A DNA stretch of 64,000 nucleotides from Pseudisothecium myosuroides (taxonomy: Eukaryota > Streptophyta > Bryopsida > Hypnales > Lembophyllaceae), in NCBI GenBank assembly GCA_951799445.1, contig OX637289.1, positions 22,320,245 through 22,384,244 of the forward strand. Direction: 5' to 3'. The notes under the pieces were generated by a model. That model searched no databases. It was not told where the DNA came from and saw only the letters and a program-made list of their open reading frames with translations. Position numbers and translations under genes: made by a program. The stretch's first letter is position 1; each line of letters opens with the position of its first letter. Below, in pieces: positions 11,177 through 23,619 of the stretch.

Positions 11177-14100
11177 ATGGCTACTACAAATCAACAAGTT
11201 GTCTATGCTATGGCGACTCCTCCACATGGTATTGTGCAATATGAATATTATACACACCAAATGCCGCAGAGCACAAGCGCTTATGCAACATCTGTTCCAG
11301 TGCAATATAGTGGTTCTGTGCCTCCGCCACCGCCTGGTGCAACTGGCGTTGCAGTAGAGCAAAATGGTGATGGCGTAAAACACTCGGCAGATGAAGGTAC
11401 ACAATCATTTTTTCTTTTGAAAATGATCTATTTGGCAACGATATTTTGGTGATTTCATATTGTTTGGAGGCTCAAAAGAAATCTCCATTTAGGTTATTTA
11501 GTCCAATGCAAATGCATTAAATATATTTGTAGAAAAGCCATGATTTTTATAAAGTGTATTTGATGACAAACTTTGAGTGATCAAATTAATTTATTATTAC
11601 ATGAAGTTTTAAGATGCAAAAACAAAATCTTCTCTCCTACTTTTTTTTCGTTAAATTTTGGCTCAAAAACTATTAATTTTTTTGAGCACTAGGAAAGTCC
11701 ATTACACATTGCAATTGTTATTTTCTGAATTAATTGCTTTGAACAATGTGGCTATGGCTATCTGGTTATAAGCAACTATTTTGGTTCTTGGATTTGAATT
11801 GATTTTCTTAATGTATATGAGCATATGTTTAATAACTCTCAATGAAGAATATAAGATTAGGGTTAGAAGGATTTAGCATTCATCTTCAAAGTTTTATTTT
11901 GATGGATTTTAATATTGTAGGAGTAATTTTTTATTGATCATAGCAAAAAACATAACCAAATTATCAATTCAAAATTTCATTACAGAAATTAACAACAATG
12001 AAATAAAAAATTTATGTACATTATGTTCATTAAAAATTAGAGAATAATAAGTCTTTGTTATGTATAGTGAATTGCAATATTTGTGATCCTACAAATTGAT
12101 ATTACTGCGTGACTTCTTTTAGTCTTTGGCACATTTTTTTAGAATATGTATACATCTTCTTCTCAAATTCTTTATCCGTTCTCGACTAAATGGCATTTAT
12201 TGATTGTTGGGTGAATTATCTTATACTATGGCCAAAGTACCATCTTCATAGAGCACTATGATACTTTGCTTGCCAAGACTTCATTTTCTTTACTAATTGT
12301 GCGCATTCAAGGGCAAATTTTTTATTAAATATTCATAATAATTAGGTATATTGTACCCAATAATTTATCTACTTGAATTGCAACTATTTGCAATATTTTC
12401 CAACAATCATTCTTTTCAATTTCATTTTAAAATCTAATAGAATCTATAATACAATACCTACTACAAATAATAGTTTTATTTGTATTAAAATAGAACTTTT
12501 ACCTATAGAATCTAATCTACTTAATATTTAGAGTAATTAGAATACAATAGATACTATTTATATCCTATATGGGGAATAAATTTACTTATTTTTATTATAT
12601 CTATTTAAATTTTCCAATGTTTAATTCATCACTTCATTGAGACTATAGAGGCGTTGCAAGATCGAGCTTTTTCTTTGCAAATGAGATGTTCCTCTCTTCG
12701 ATAAGACTAGTAAGTTTTACATACCTAGAATTGAGTAATTATGCATTACTCAAGGCACTATTAGTGCACATTGACAAAGCTAAATAATTATGATCAATAT
12801 TTCACAAAAGGTTTTACTTTACGTGTAATTAGAATGTATTTACCTATATATGAATACTACATTTTTTAGTTTTATTAGCAATACATTTATGTTATAGTCT
12901 TACCATATGAAATGGCTATATTAGGGATCTTCTAAAAAGATTATTGAAATAATTTGTTTGACATGTCATAGATATTTGAAATTTTATAATTTTATTTTAG
13001 TATTGATAAAAAAAATTCAAAATCAGTGTTGCTATGTTTCAAAAGTAAGTTATTGAAAAAACTACATTACTACTTTAAAATTCAATTCGTGACTACACAA
13101 TTGTCTACTTCTAGGTCTCATTAGAAGAAGAATTTTATTTTCATTAGTAGAACAATAGCACATTATTGACTAGTATAAATTCGTATTTTCATGATTAATT
13201 TTGAATATTTTTAATGTTTTTTAAATTTTGAGTGTTTTTAATGTTTTTTATTTTCATTTTATAATATTTATCATGATTGTTTTTTGATTCTACAAGTGTC
13301 TAGAGTACCTTTAAATCTGTATTTTAAATGGTGACATTTTCATCTTTGCAAATGTTGTGAAATTTATCATTTAAACTTTTAAATGATTTTGATATAATGA
13401 CCAAGATAAAGATTTGATGCTTAGTAAAACAATATAAACTTGCCATAGTAGTTTAAGAATATAAATCCTCCATGAATTAGATTGTATATGAGCAATTTTA
13501 ATTTGTATTTTCAAAGTATTTTTTGCACAAATTTTTTAGGACATCTAAATTGGTGTTTTCATTGAGGAATTGATACATTCCACTATTTTAAAACTATACA
13601 AACTTCACATTATGAAAATTTAATGCATAAATTTCACTCTAATTTTATTTCATATGTAAGTTGCACATCCCTCTTGCTTGTTATTTCAGACATGTTTTTA
13701 GCATTAATTTCGAATTTTTGTTGTGATATGTTATTGACCATAGAAATCTAACTCATCATGCTTATGTAGTATATTATTGATAGTAGAAATCTAATTCATT
13801 ATGTTTATTTAGTAGTATAGCAAGGGATTTTCTGTTATTTGTTTCATACTTCATTAAAACATTAAAACACAATCTAACTTTTGGCATTGTTGTATATGCA
13901 AACATTACTATGTTGATCGAATCTACATATATGACAACACTATTGTCTTTCTACTATTGGTGTTTTGCACCATCTACTATAATTTGTATGATATAACCTT
14001 ACCTTATTCCATGTCATTATATATTTTTGATTAACCATGTATATATATTTATATTTGCGATGCTTATCTTCTTGATTCTAAAATTATATATTACACAAGA

Positions 14101-17100
14101 TATATTAAAAAATATTGATACTAATGCAAGACTTAATATGTAGCTTTGGATGACAGTGTCGGGTGTTCAGGAGAATATCCACAAAGACCTGGAGAAAAAA
14201 TGTGTACATATTACATGACCACACGGTTATGTAGTTTTGGCAATTCTTGTCGATTTGATCATCCAGCGTGGGTGCCGATTGGTGGCATTCCTAATTGGAA
14301 GGAGGTACTTTTATTTATTTATCTTGAATGCATATTTGTTGATGCAATAGAACTTGTCTTAGTGCATGGTGGCTGGATTTATGCACTAAGAGATGTTTAT
14401 GCATTTAGAGAAGTGTAATAATGGCCACCTAACTAATGTCATCTCTAAATACACTAATTTTTTTTAAAATGCTTGAAATTGGGCCCACCTATTGTCTGCA
14501 TACTTGATAGTTATGCACTAAAAGAGAATGCACTAACACGAGTTCTATTGTATAATGTCTAATTTGAAATGTTGTTCTCTTATCCAACTTTTCACAAAAA
14601 TGCAACTTGCAATTTCATAAGTGAAACTAATTTTGCACCCTTTCTAATAGGACAAATTTTAATAGCTTTTATTCATTTGTGCCAAGTGAATATTCATTTT
14701 CACCATTTTAATTCTATTTTGAATTCACCATTTATACCTTCGTTATGGACTTTAATTTTTTTTTGGAATGACTCAAATGACTAGGCCACGGTTGTTGGAA
14801 CACCCATAGATCCAGCTACATTGCCTCAAAGACCAACAGAACCAGATTGTGCAGTAAGTTTCAAAGAAACATTCTCCTCATTATTTGTCATAATTCTAAA
14901 CTTGAAGTAGTAATTGTTGCTATATATTAGAGTTAATTGTAAAGTGAATCCTAGTTTGTAGAAGGGATGTCAAAGGAAGGGTCAACTAAGAATAGGACAA
15001 AAGAAAGACAATGCCAAATTCCTTAGACCAGTTTGGGTGCTTCAAGGAGTTTCATCATGTTTTTTTTTTTATCAAACTTTGGCTCCTGGTCCTTCATTGC
15101 ACACACTTTACAATTAACTCTATTCACTAGAGAAAAAGTAATGTAAAATAGTCTACAACAAAAATATGTCTAATACCCCTCTCCTTGCCTATAGGGTGAA
15201 TGGACACCATTATTTGGAACAAGCAAGGGCCTGTTTTGATTGTTTTTATTTAGGTTGTTCTTTTGGTTTTTGCTCTTCTTTAGTCCAGCCTTCTAGCTTG
15301 GCTATTTTGCACTGGTCATTTTTGCAATGGAATTCTATTTGTTTTAAAAAAATGAAAAAAATGTCTAATATAATCTATGGTTGTAATATTTACAGTAGCA
15401 TACTAAAATCTATACTAAAATAATACAAAATTCCAGTTAGCTAACTCAATTAGTGGAAGCAAAGCCTAATCTATAAATCATAATTTTTATTGTTTTTTTA
15501 ATGTTATCTTCAAGGATTTTTTTTGGAGTGTGTGTGGTCCAAAACTAATGTATATTTTTGTTAATTTGACTTCCCATTATTTTTTGTAAGATCCAAGTGA
15601 ATAGGATCTCGTAAATCCTTTCAAGGCTTAAAAAACTCCATTGTAGTGTTTTGAAAAAATCCATTTGTGCATAATTATATTCTCAAACTCCATGTAACTT
15701 ATAAAATGTACATTAATTTGCCAAAATCTTTTTTTCTATGAATTTAATTTGTATGTGCATCACTTGCATTGTACAGTATTTTATGAAGACTGGAGAATGC
15801 AAGTACGCAACAAAATGTAGATTCAATCACCCAATTGACAAGCTGGAAACTAAAACTACAGAAGAACAATCTTCTGATGTTGCCAATGCCGGAATGACTA
15901 TTCAACAAGCGAGTGCATACAATTCAAGAGGGTTGCCTTTGAGACCTGTAAGTATATAAGTTACATGCTATTATGACCTATACTATACATATAATTGCAG
16001 GATCTTTCACTAAACTAGTATGAAATTGTGTGGAAGAAATTTTAGAAACTTTGATCACATAAATTGCAGGAGACTTGCGTTTAAAAGTGAAGAAAATGTT
16101 TTTTATACTTTGCCCAACTAAATTAGTAGGATTTGAGTCTTCTTAACTCAATTTTTTGCAAAATAGATTTTGAAATTTAATTTTTGTAAATGTTGAAAAT
16201 TTGAGTTGAGAATCTAAGAAAAAATTTCAAAAAGATTCTCTTAATTTTTATTCTTTTAAGAGATGGTAAAATAGAAGTACTTCTGAAAATAGAAGGAAGA
16301 ACTAACATGTTAATAGTTCTAAGATGGATGTGAAACACACTCATTCCAATGGTGAGATTGTTCTAGCAAGAAAATTAGACCATGTGGACTTTTTTCTTTT
16401 AAACAGTTCTGAAAATTGAGTTCAAAAATGAATCCTATTAGTTATTTTTTGAAAAAGATGTTCAAATGGCCCTAAAAATCAAGAATCTTTGTAACTTTCT
16501 CATTACTAATACAAATAAATTTAATCAAATCTTTCTACATAGAAAAAAAAAATTCTATTTGAAACAAAATGTAAATTTTTTTTTAATCTTTTTTATTTTT
16601 TTGGTGTTGCCCAAGGAAAGATGTTTTGAGCTTAGTATGGCATAACTTTTGCTCTTACATATTGATTGGAATAAAAATGATGTTCTCCAAAAAGCTAACA
16701 TGTTTTTCTATCTTCATAAAAAATCTCAAAAAATAATGTCAAAAATTGAGATCTTAAGAACCTACCTAGACTTTCATTTGTCTCCTGAAGGACCACTTGG
16801 TCTTTTAAGGGTTATGACTATTGTGGATTTTTAAATTGCCATGTAGTGGTTCAATATGGAGATGAGAAAGTATAATCAACATCAAATTCCTACAACATTC
16901 AAATTTGGAAGATTTTTTTAAAAACTCAAATTAAATAACACTTTGTCAAACTTCAATTACATAACTTTCATTAAGCTTAGTAGTTTTTTTTTTCTATAGA
17001 TGGCAATTGAGGAAAGAATTGAGTGTTTGACATTCATAGAAAGGTGGATACTCCCAAATGCGCCAGTGATCCAAAATTGCCATCATCACTCTTTGTACAT

Positions 17101-20100
17101 CTCCAAAATTAATATGTACCTATACAAAAGAAACAAGACAATATAGAATATCTACTAGAAAAAACTTTGACCCTTCATAACTTTTGCATATGTTGCATTC
17201 TTTGGTGCGCTCAAACCTCCTTTCAATTGTCAGTAAGAAAATATGAAAATTTGATTAGTCTAAAGAATAGTAACTTGGCATAATAACAAAAGTGGAGTTT
17301 TTTGGGTGCCCACCTTAGTGATTGATGGCTACTATTTGTTTTCTTTGTATACCTTATGGTACCTTCAACTTGAAGTGATGTCAAGATTATGTAAGAATAT
17401 AACATGAATTCTTTTTCTAAGGATATTGAAGCAACTCCTGAAGACTACTATGAATAATTGTGATGTGCAGGGTGAGGGAAACTGTGTATTTTATGGCAAA
17501 ACTGGAAGGTGAGAAGATTGCAACAGCTTTTGTCTAATCTATATGGTTGTTGATGTCTGTGACAATCCTTGTTTTATATATTTTCAACATCTTTGTCCAA
17601 TCTTAGACATTTTTGTAATAGGTTAATTCTAATATAAATAAATTGGCTCTTGGGTGAACCAGTTGTAAGTATGGAATAGCATGCCGTTATAACCATCCAG
17701 AAATTTTATTGACAGGTAAAAATTCCTCTCCCAAATTTTCTATTGTAGAATTCAAGTTGTCCAATATAAGTTGTTGTAGTAATCATAGGAATCCAAGCAA
17801 AATTGGTTGAACTTCTATTGGCCCTTTAAGGATCAAGGGGTGGTCCAAAATACAAAAATGATATAAAGATGATATATAAATGTACCTTAAGAAAATAATT
17901 TAATGACAATTTTTAAACAAAAGTTATGAAATATGATCCATAGGTAAATTTTTGAATTGAAAAAGTTATTTTTCAAGGTGAAACATACTTGTATCTGCCT
18001 ATGAGTTGTAGAATATTTTTACAAAAGAGCTTGAAAACTATACTGTACAAATGGTAAGGGAACAACAAAAGAAGCTACAAAAATTTAGGTGGATGAAAAA
18101 AAACAAGATTTTATGTGCTTGGTATTTGTTTTCATACATCCATTTGAATGCTTAGTATTTAAGGGATTAATTGTGAAGCATTCATTCACAACTATGTATT
18201 ATTCACAATTCAAATGGTATCATAATATAAATTCTAATCAAAACAAAATTGATAGAATTCATGTTTCATTTTTCTATATTTTTATAATAAAAAATTGAAA
18301 TCTAACTTTTTGATATTATTTGCTATAATTTTGAGTCATATAAATTTTTGCTTTTGCTTTAATCCTTTTGTTGTTGATATATACTTTGTATAACTTTATT
18401 GTTATTTCAATATCTATATCTTTGGTTCTACAACACAAAATTTGAATTCATAAAATTTCTTTTAAATTTTAAATAAACAAGATTTTGTAATTACATCTAT
18501 TCACTAGAAGAAACCCACGTTGGTCTAAGCAAAAAATGTGGGTTGAGATTTGTTGAGAACCATGTTTTTAACACAAAATTCTGGAATTCCAGCGTTGGAA
18601 ACATGGTTCTCAACAAATTTCAGCCCACATTTTTTGTTTAGACCAACGCGGGTTTCTTCTAGTGATTTTAATATTTGAATATAATAATTTTATTTCAAAA
18701 TAGAAAACAAGAATGCAAAACAAAAATCATAATATGTAACCAACTTACAAATATTTTGACCAACTTCACATTTACTACATCTATAATGTGAAAAATAGAT
18801 ATTTAATATGATCAAATGATCTTTGTTATCACCGTTTACGTTATTTTTATTTTTATAATGTAAACTACTGTTATCATTCATTCTCAAATACTTTATCAAT
18901 CATTCTCAAATACTGAAAAATATTATATAAAGTATGAGGATTATAATTCTTGTGCTCATTGAATTCAATGAAGTGTGGTGATGTTATAAATTTTTAACTA
19001 GAATTTAATTGAATGTTAAAAGATTTTATATATTTTGGTTGCAGCTGGAGGTAGAACTGGGGCAACTCTTCAGCCACAACAAGCTGTTTATGTACAACCA
19101 CAACCACAACCTAGTGTGCAATATCAAATGGTTCAGGTTATCAATTCTATTTTGTCTTCAACATTTTCTTTACAAAAGAATTTGGCAATATAGAACTTAA
19201 TGGCATGCATTGTCAGTAAGATTTACACAATGTCAAACTTATCTTACTATGGTAGAAACATCTAAAACCATCAAAATAAACATTTTAACATAGTTGGAGA
19301 CACCTTCTTCTAGAAAAGAATATTTTTGTAGACTTATTAGCAATTGAAAATCATGAATTCAAAATAAAATTGTAATTTTTTGATAAGACATGTATTTTTA
19401 TGAACTTTTTGCTTATCCTCAAGGCTTGTTTCTAGAATTGTAAGCCACCGCTAATGCTGCAATTTCAAAGTGAAATAAATAGTGAAATAAAGAATCCTTG
19501 AATTAAAGTCTTAGTAAAATTATATTGGCAACTGCAGGCCACTCAAGATTATGCATATCCCACAACGGCAACTACTTATCAAAGTACAACTCCTACATAT
19601 ACAACAGCTACATCTGCATATCCAGGTTTACAAATTGTGTATCATTCCTATACTACAACTCAACATTAGGGATATTTTTTGAGTTTTAGGCTAGCTATAA
19701 TTTCCATACCAAAACGCTTTTTTCAAGAATTGAGTATGTTTTATTTTTATTTTTTACTCTATAGAGAAAATTTGTAAATTTTTTCTCCGGTTTTTTTCCA
19801 ATCTTTTCCAATTGCAACTGTTTTTTTTTCTCAATTCCATTGGCTAACAATAGGAGTCATCACACCTTCTTCTCCCCATTCTCAATCTTCAAAGAATGAG
19901 GACATGGCACTCTCTCCTTGACTTGTGGAGGGCCTATTCTCTCAAGATTGAGAAGCTTTTTTTGTATAAACATGAAAGAATGGGTGTGAAGATTGAGAAA
20001 CCGTCAAGATTGAAAAGCCATGGAGAAGATCAAATGATTAACAAGTTGTATCCATTCTCATCTTCACATGGTGGAAAGAGAAGTCATACTCCTTTTTTAT

Positions 20101-22572
20101 GAAGAGGGGCTCCTATTGACTCCTCTTTTCGCTCCACACCTTTACTCATTATTCTTCATAGAAGTTGCAATCTCTCTTGGAGAAGGTGTGACAACCCCTA
20201 ATTTATGAACTAACCGCCGATTCTCCTTGAACTGATTGCTACAACTTATACCAACACTGCTTTACAATATGCTACTCAACCAGCCTTGAATTGTCATCTC
20301 TAGGTCAACAAGTGATGCAAACAGTTGAATACGTCTACCCGAATGGAACTACGATGCAAGTTTACCCAACTGGAGCAGCTACTCCAAGTTACCTTCAAGG
20401 AACGACCGGCCAATCTTTTGTTCCTGGAACACCAACCCCAGCCTATTCTCAACCTCAAGTAACATATCCACCTGGAACGCCGACTACTCAAGCCTACCCG
20501 CAAGGGACTATTGTGCAACAATATCCTCCTGGAACCACTAGCCAAGTCTTTCCTCAAGCTCAATCATACCCTATAGGCGCCACCTTGCAAACCTATCCTC
20601 CCGGTACTACTACGACAACGCAAACCCAACAACAACAACAACAACAACAAACATGTCCTCCAGGTACCACATTGTCGACATATCCTCCAGGAACCCCGTC
20701 ATCCCAATCCTATCCTCCGGGAACCACCACGACAACCCAAGCGTATCCGTCAAGTATTGCACAACCTGCAAATGGAGTAACAAATGCCCAAACATTTCCT
20801 TCGAGTACTTTTCCGCCTGGCACAAGTGCTCCTCCAACAACTGTTGCTGTGGAATATGGATATCCTGTTGGTCAGCAACCGCAAGAGCAACAACAATATG
20901 TTTATGCGACGCAACAACCTTCACAAAATGGAACAGAGTATGTGTATGCTATGGAACAACCAGGGCAACAAGCTGTGTCATCGGATCAGTATGGAAATAC
21001 TTATGCTGCCGTTGATGCCGCGGGACAACCGACAACAGCTGATTATGCTTACACTACTGCTCACAATTCTCAAGAATATGCATATGCTGCTGCAGCTCAA
21101 GCTTATCATCAAGGCACTGTGTATGCTGCACCTGTATCGGGATTGCCTCATCCGCAACGCCCGGGGGAACCAGATTGCACGGTATGTTTTTTCCCATACA
21201 CTATTGTTGTAAAAATTCACAGTGAAAAAAACATTGCAGATGATGGTTTTGTGTTAAATCTGCAATATTATATTAAACACAGTTGTGTTAGTTTTTTTGA
21301 TATTATAAATACAGTTCTATTAAATATATAGTGTAATTTTAAACATACTTGTGTTAATTTCAGCCCAAATTTAACACAAAATCATCATTTGAAATGTGTG
21401 GATCTGCAACACATGAATGATAATTATGGTTAAAAACAACAACTGATGATGTTGAGATTCTTTAGATTTATGAATAGGATGATTTGCTTAGAATGTATTT
21501 TAAGTGATCATTATGTTTTCTTCAAGTTTAGAGCACAACAACCATTTTGTAATACATTCTTTCAATTGGTGTAAGCCTAACTTCATATGCAATGTACCCA
21601 TATGTGAAGCCTTTATTTATAAAATTGCTTACGGGTTTTAATTAATATTAGTATATTTGTGTTGCAATACAGTTTTACATTAAAACTGGAGAATGCAGTT
21701 TTGGAGCAACTTGTAAATTCCATCACCCACCTGATCGTATCCCAACCGGCATTCCAAAACCAAATAAGAATCAAACAGGATTAGTGAAGTTGAGTCTTGC
21801 AGGTCTCCCTAGAAGAGAGGTAAGCAGGTCTGATATACCAATTCTTCAGTTTTTGATCAACTACTTTCAATTTTTGACGATTGAAACTTACGCTCTCCAT
21901 GTAATTTATAAGCTGTTTATTTTGCTTATGTATTGGGGTTTTTTTCAATTGCCATCAAATAAATGGATTTAAAATGTTGATGTGAAAATACAAACTTTTA
22001 GTTTTATGGGGAATTTTGCTAGAATGGTGCTCATTCTACAACTTTGGCATTTTTACGGTTTAGACTGCATGGTCTGAAATGTATACCTATTCGACATGGC
22101 ACTTTTATAGTTTAGACTGCTCAATTTGAAATGTATACCTGTCCTAGATGGCATTTTTATGGTTAGATTGCACAATTTGAAAATGGCATATGAAATTACA
22201 CCATTTTAACAAAAATACCTATTTTTAGGTTTACCAAATGTTAAAATCTAAACTGATATTTACAAATGTCTTTTTTCCCTCTGCCATTTGTACTAAATCA
22301 TCTTTGTTGTTGTGCGGTATTGTTGCTAGGGTGAGGCACCTTGCACTTATTACATGAAGACAGGTGCATGCAAATTTGGACTAACATGTAAGTATGATCA
22401 CCCACCTCCCCAAGAGATTATTGCAAGGGCAGTTGAAGCTGTTCGAGAAGGGATTTCTACTAATCAGCAGTATGATGTAAATATCCCAACAAGTGTTGCC
22501 GCAGAAAGTCAAGAAACCACCCCATTACCTCCTGGCACGGATGCGCCTCCAATTACTGCAGCAGCAATGTAA
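11177..22572 (+). CDS. ZFN-type protein with five CCCH zinc fingers, 11 exons
   Basis: Eleven in-phase exons: 11177-11396, 14144-14304, 14785-14853, 15777-15947, 17471-17508, 17663-17715, 19045-19136, 19538-19625, 20304-21181, 21673-21819 and 22330-22572 (2,160 nt, 719 residues). All five fingers fit C-X8-C-X5-C-X3-H: one in exon 2, one split across exons 3 and 4, one across exons 5 and 6, one across exons 9 and 10, and one in exon 11. Three N-terminal fingers, a long spacer and two C-terminal fingers is the layout of plant ZFN proteins, which bind single-stranded RNA or DNA; the RNA-binding role here is inferred from the family. Exon 9 is a Tyr/Pro/Thr/Gln low-complexity region with many YPPGT-like repeats. 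Introns are long (intron 1 is about 2.7 kb) and contain small transposons. No lesion was found. Confidence 0.93.
14345..14550. mobile_element. MITE in intron 2 of the CCCH gene
   Basis: The 23-bp left end at 14345-14367 (CAATAGAACTTGTCTTAGTG then CAT) is matched with two mismatches by the inverted right end at 14528-14550. Inner inverted similarity continues with TTATGCACTAA on both sides. The element is 206 bp, non-coding, and fills nearly half of this 480-bp intron. A target duplication is not obvious. Confidence 0.7.
18502..18664. mobile_element. CACTA-type MITE, hairpin, with 3-bp target duplication
   Basis: The element begins CACTAGAAGAAACCCACG and ends with the inverse CGCGGGTTTCTTCTAGTG. 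The arms are about 65 bp and almost perfectly complementary, around a short loop containing CTGGAATTCCAG. ATT flanks both sides (18499-18501 and 18665-18667). CACTA termini plus a 3-bp duplication are the hallmarks of the CACTA (En/Spm) superfamily, so this is a small non-autonomous derivative in intron 6 of the CCCH gene. A transcript through it would form a long hairpin. Confidence 0.88.
20304..21181 (+). other. Low-complexity YPPGT repeat exon (exon 9 of the CCCH gene)
   Basis: This single 878-nt exon encodes about 292 residues. Its first half repeats a YP(P/x)GT core every 8-15 residues, including a TTTTTQ stretch and a poly-Gln run near 20626-20650. The second half is rich in Tyr, Gln and Ala with YAYA- and YVYA-type motifs. 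It ends just before the fourth zinc finger. The composition resembles disordered, prion-like segments of RNA-binding proteins; that behaviour is inference. Confidence 0.85.
22045..22190. repeat. Tandem repeat, period about 52 bp, in intron 10 of the CCCH gene
   Basis: Three diverged copies start with TGGCA(C/T)TTTTA at about 22045, 22097 and 22149. They share a TTTAGA(C/T)TGC core, and the first two also share TGAAATGTATACCT. The third copy decays. There is no coding content. Confidence 0.75.
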
Positions 22573-23496
22573 ACTAAATACACTGTAGAACTTCCATAAG
22601 GTAATAGCCCTGGGATTGGAGGAAAATATTACATTAGAGAGGTTAATGATTTAAGAGGGGTTGCGGTACTGATTAATGACGTTTGAAGATTTTTTTAGTG
22701 GTCTGCAATTTTGTAGCACTTTTGAACAAAAGTCACATTCACTAGAGCGACATCTGGATTCCAAATTTAATGAAAGTTTTTTTTAACATATTTTGTACAT
22801 CTTCAATGCATCCATGAGAATTGAAGGAATAAATATCACTTTAGAGAGGTTATTGGCTTATAGAAGTTCACTTATAGCCTAGTTCTACTGTAGTAAGATA
22901 AACAAGATGGTCCAAACATTTGATGGATGTTACATTCTATTCAAAATCATGATTTTTTTAGTTTGAGGTATGAAGATAAACATACAAATGTATGATTAAA
23001 TGGGCTCCAAAAAGTCCCTTTAGTATCTTCATGCAAATACCTTAGTAACTACAGTAATCATATTTCTTCTACTATCCCCCAAATTGCAAATGCCTAGTTC
23101 ACCTCACATCTTTACAAAGGATGTTCTACTTATAACTGGGGTCAAATGAGTGTCACCCAAAATGTACTTTAGATATCAAGGAATTTGGTGTCAATTATTC
23201 AAATTAGAATCTAATGTAGTGCTAGACTCAAGCAAGTGATGGACTTCAAAGAGGGCAAGTGATTGCCAAGGCTCAATCTTTTTAAAATATAGCTCTATTA
23301 ATTATAACCTCATGCAAGTTTTGAACATATTCATCAAGTACAACAGTAGAACAAGTACTGTTCTAAAAAAATTATTATCAACCCAAAGTGATTACAACCA
23401 TCAAATTTGCATACAACAATCATCTTGCAAATACCACTAGTTCTTTTTGGAGTAAGTTAGACGGCCTTTGTCTAACTGATGTTGCTAAGTGACTTA

Positions 23497-23619
23497 AGGT
23501 ATGTTCCCACCTGATGTTAAAGGTGTTGTTACAGAGGGTCTTAGGAATGAATTTTGGCCTCCTTCTGGACCGGATTCACATTCCAAAGAACACTTGTAAC
23601 ACCAAGTGGGAACATACCT
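23497..23619. mobile_element. Tourist-like (PIF/Harbinger) MITE with TTA target duplication
   Basis: The left end AGGTATGTTCCCAC is matched by the inverted right end GTGGGAACATACCT. Inner arms also pair (GTGTT...ACA against TGT...AACAC). TTA lies immediately outside both ends (23494-23496 and 23620-23622), the three-base duplication typical of PIF/Harbinger MITEs. The element is 123 bp, non-coding, in the spacer after the CCCH gene. Confidence 0.8.

Noticed and set aside
20610..20924. Minus-strand and alternative plus-strand frames over the repeat exon
   Set aside because: They arise from the repetitive YPPGT coding sequence; the plus frame continues into zinc fingers on both sides.
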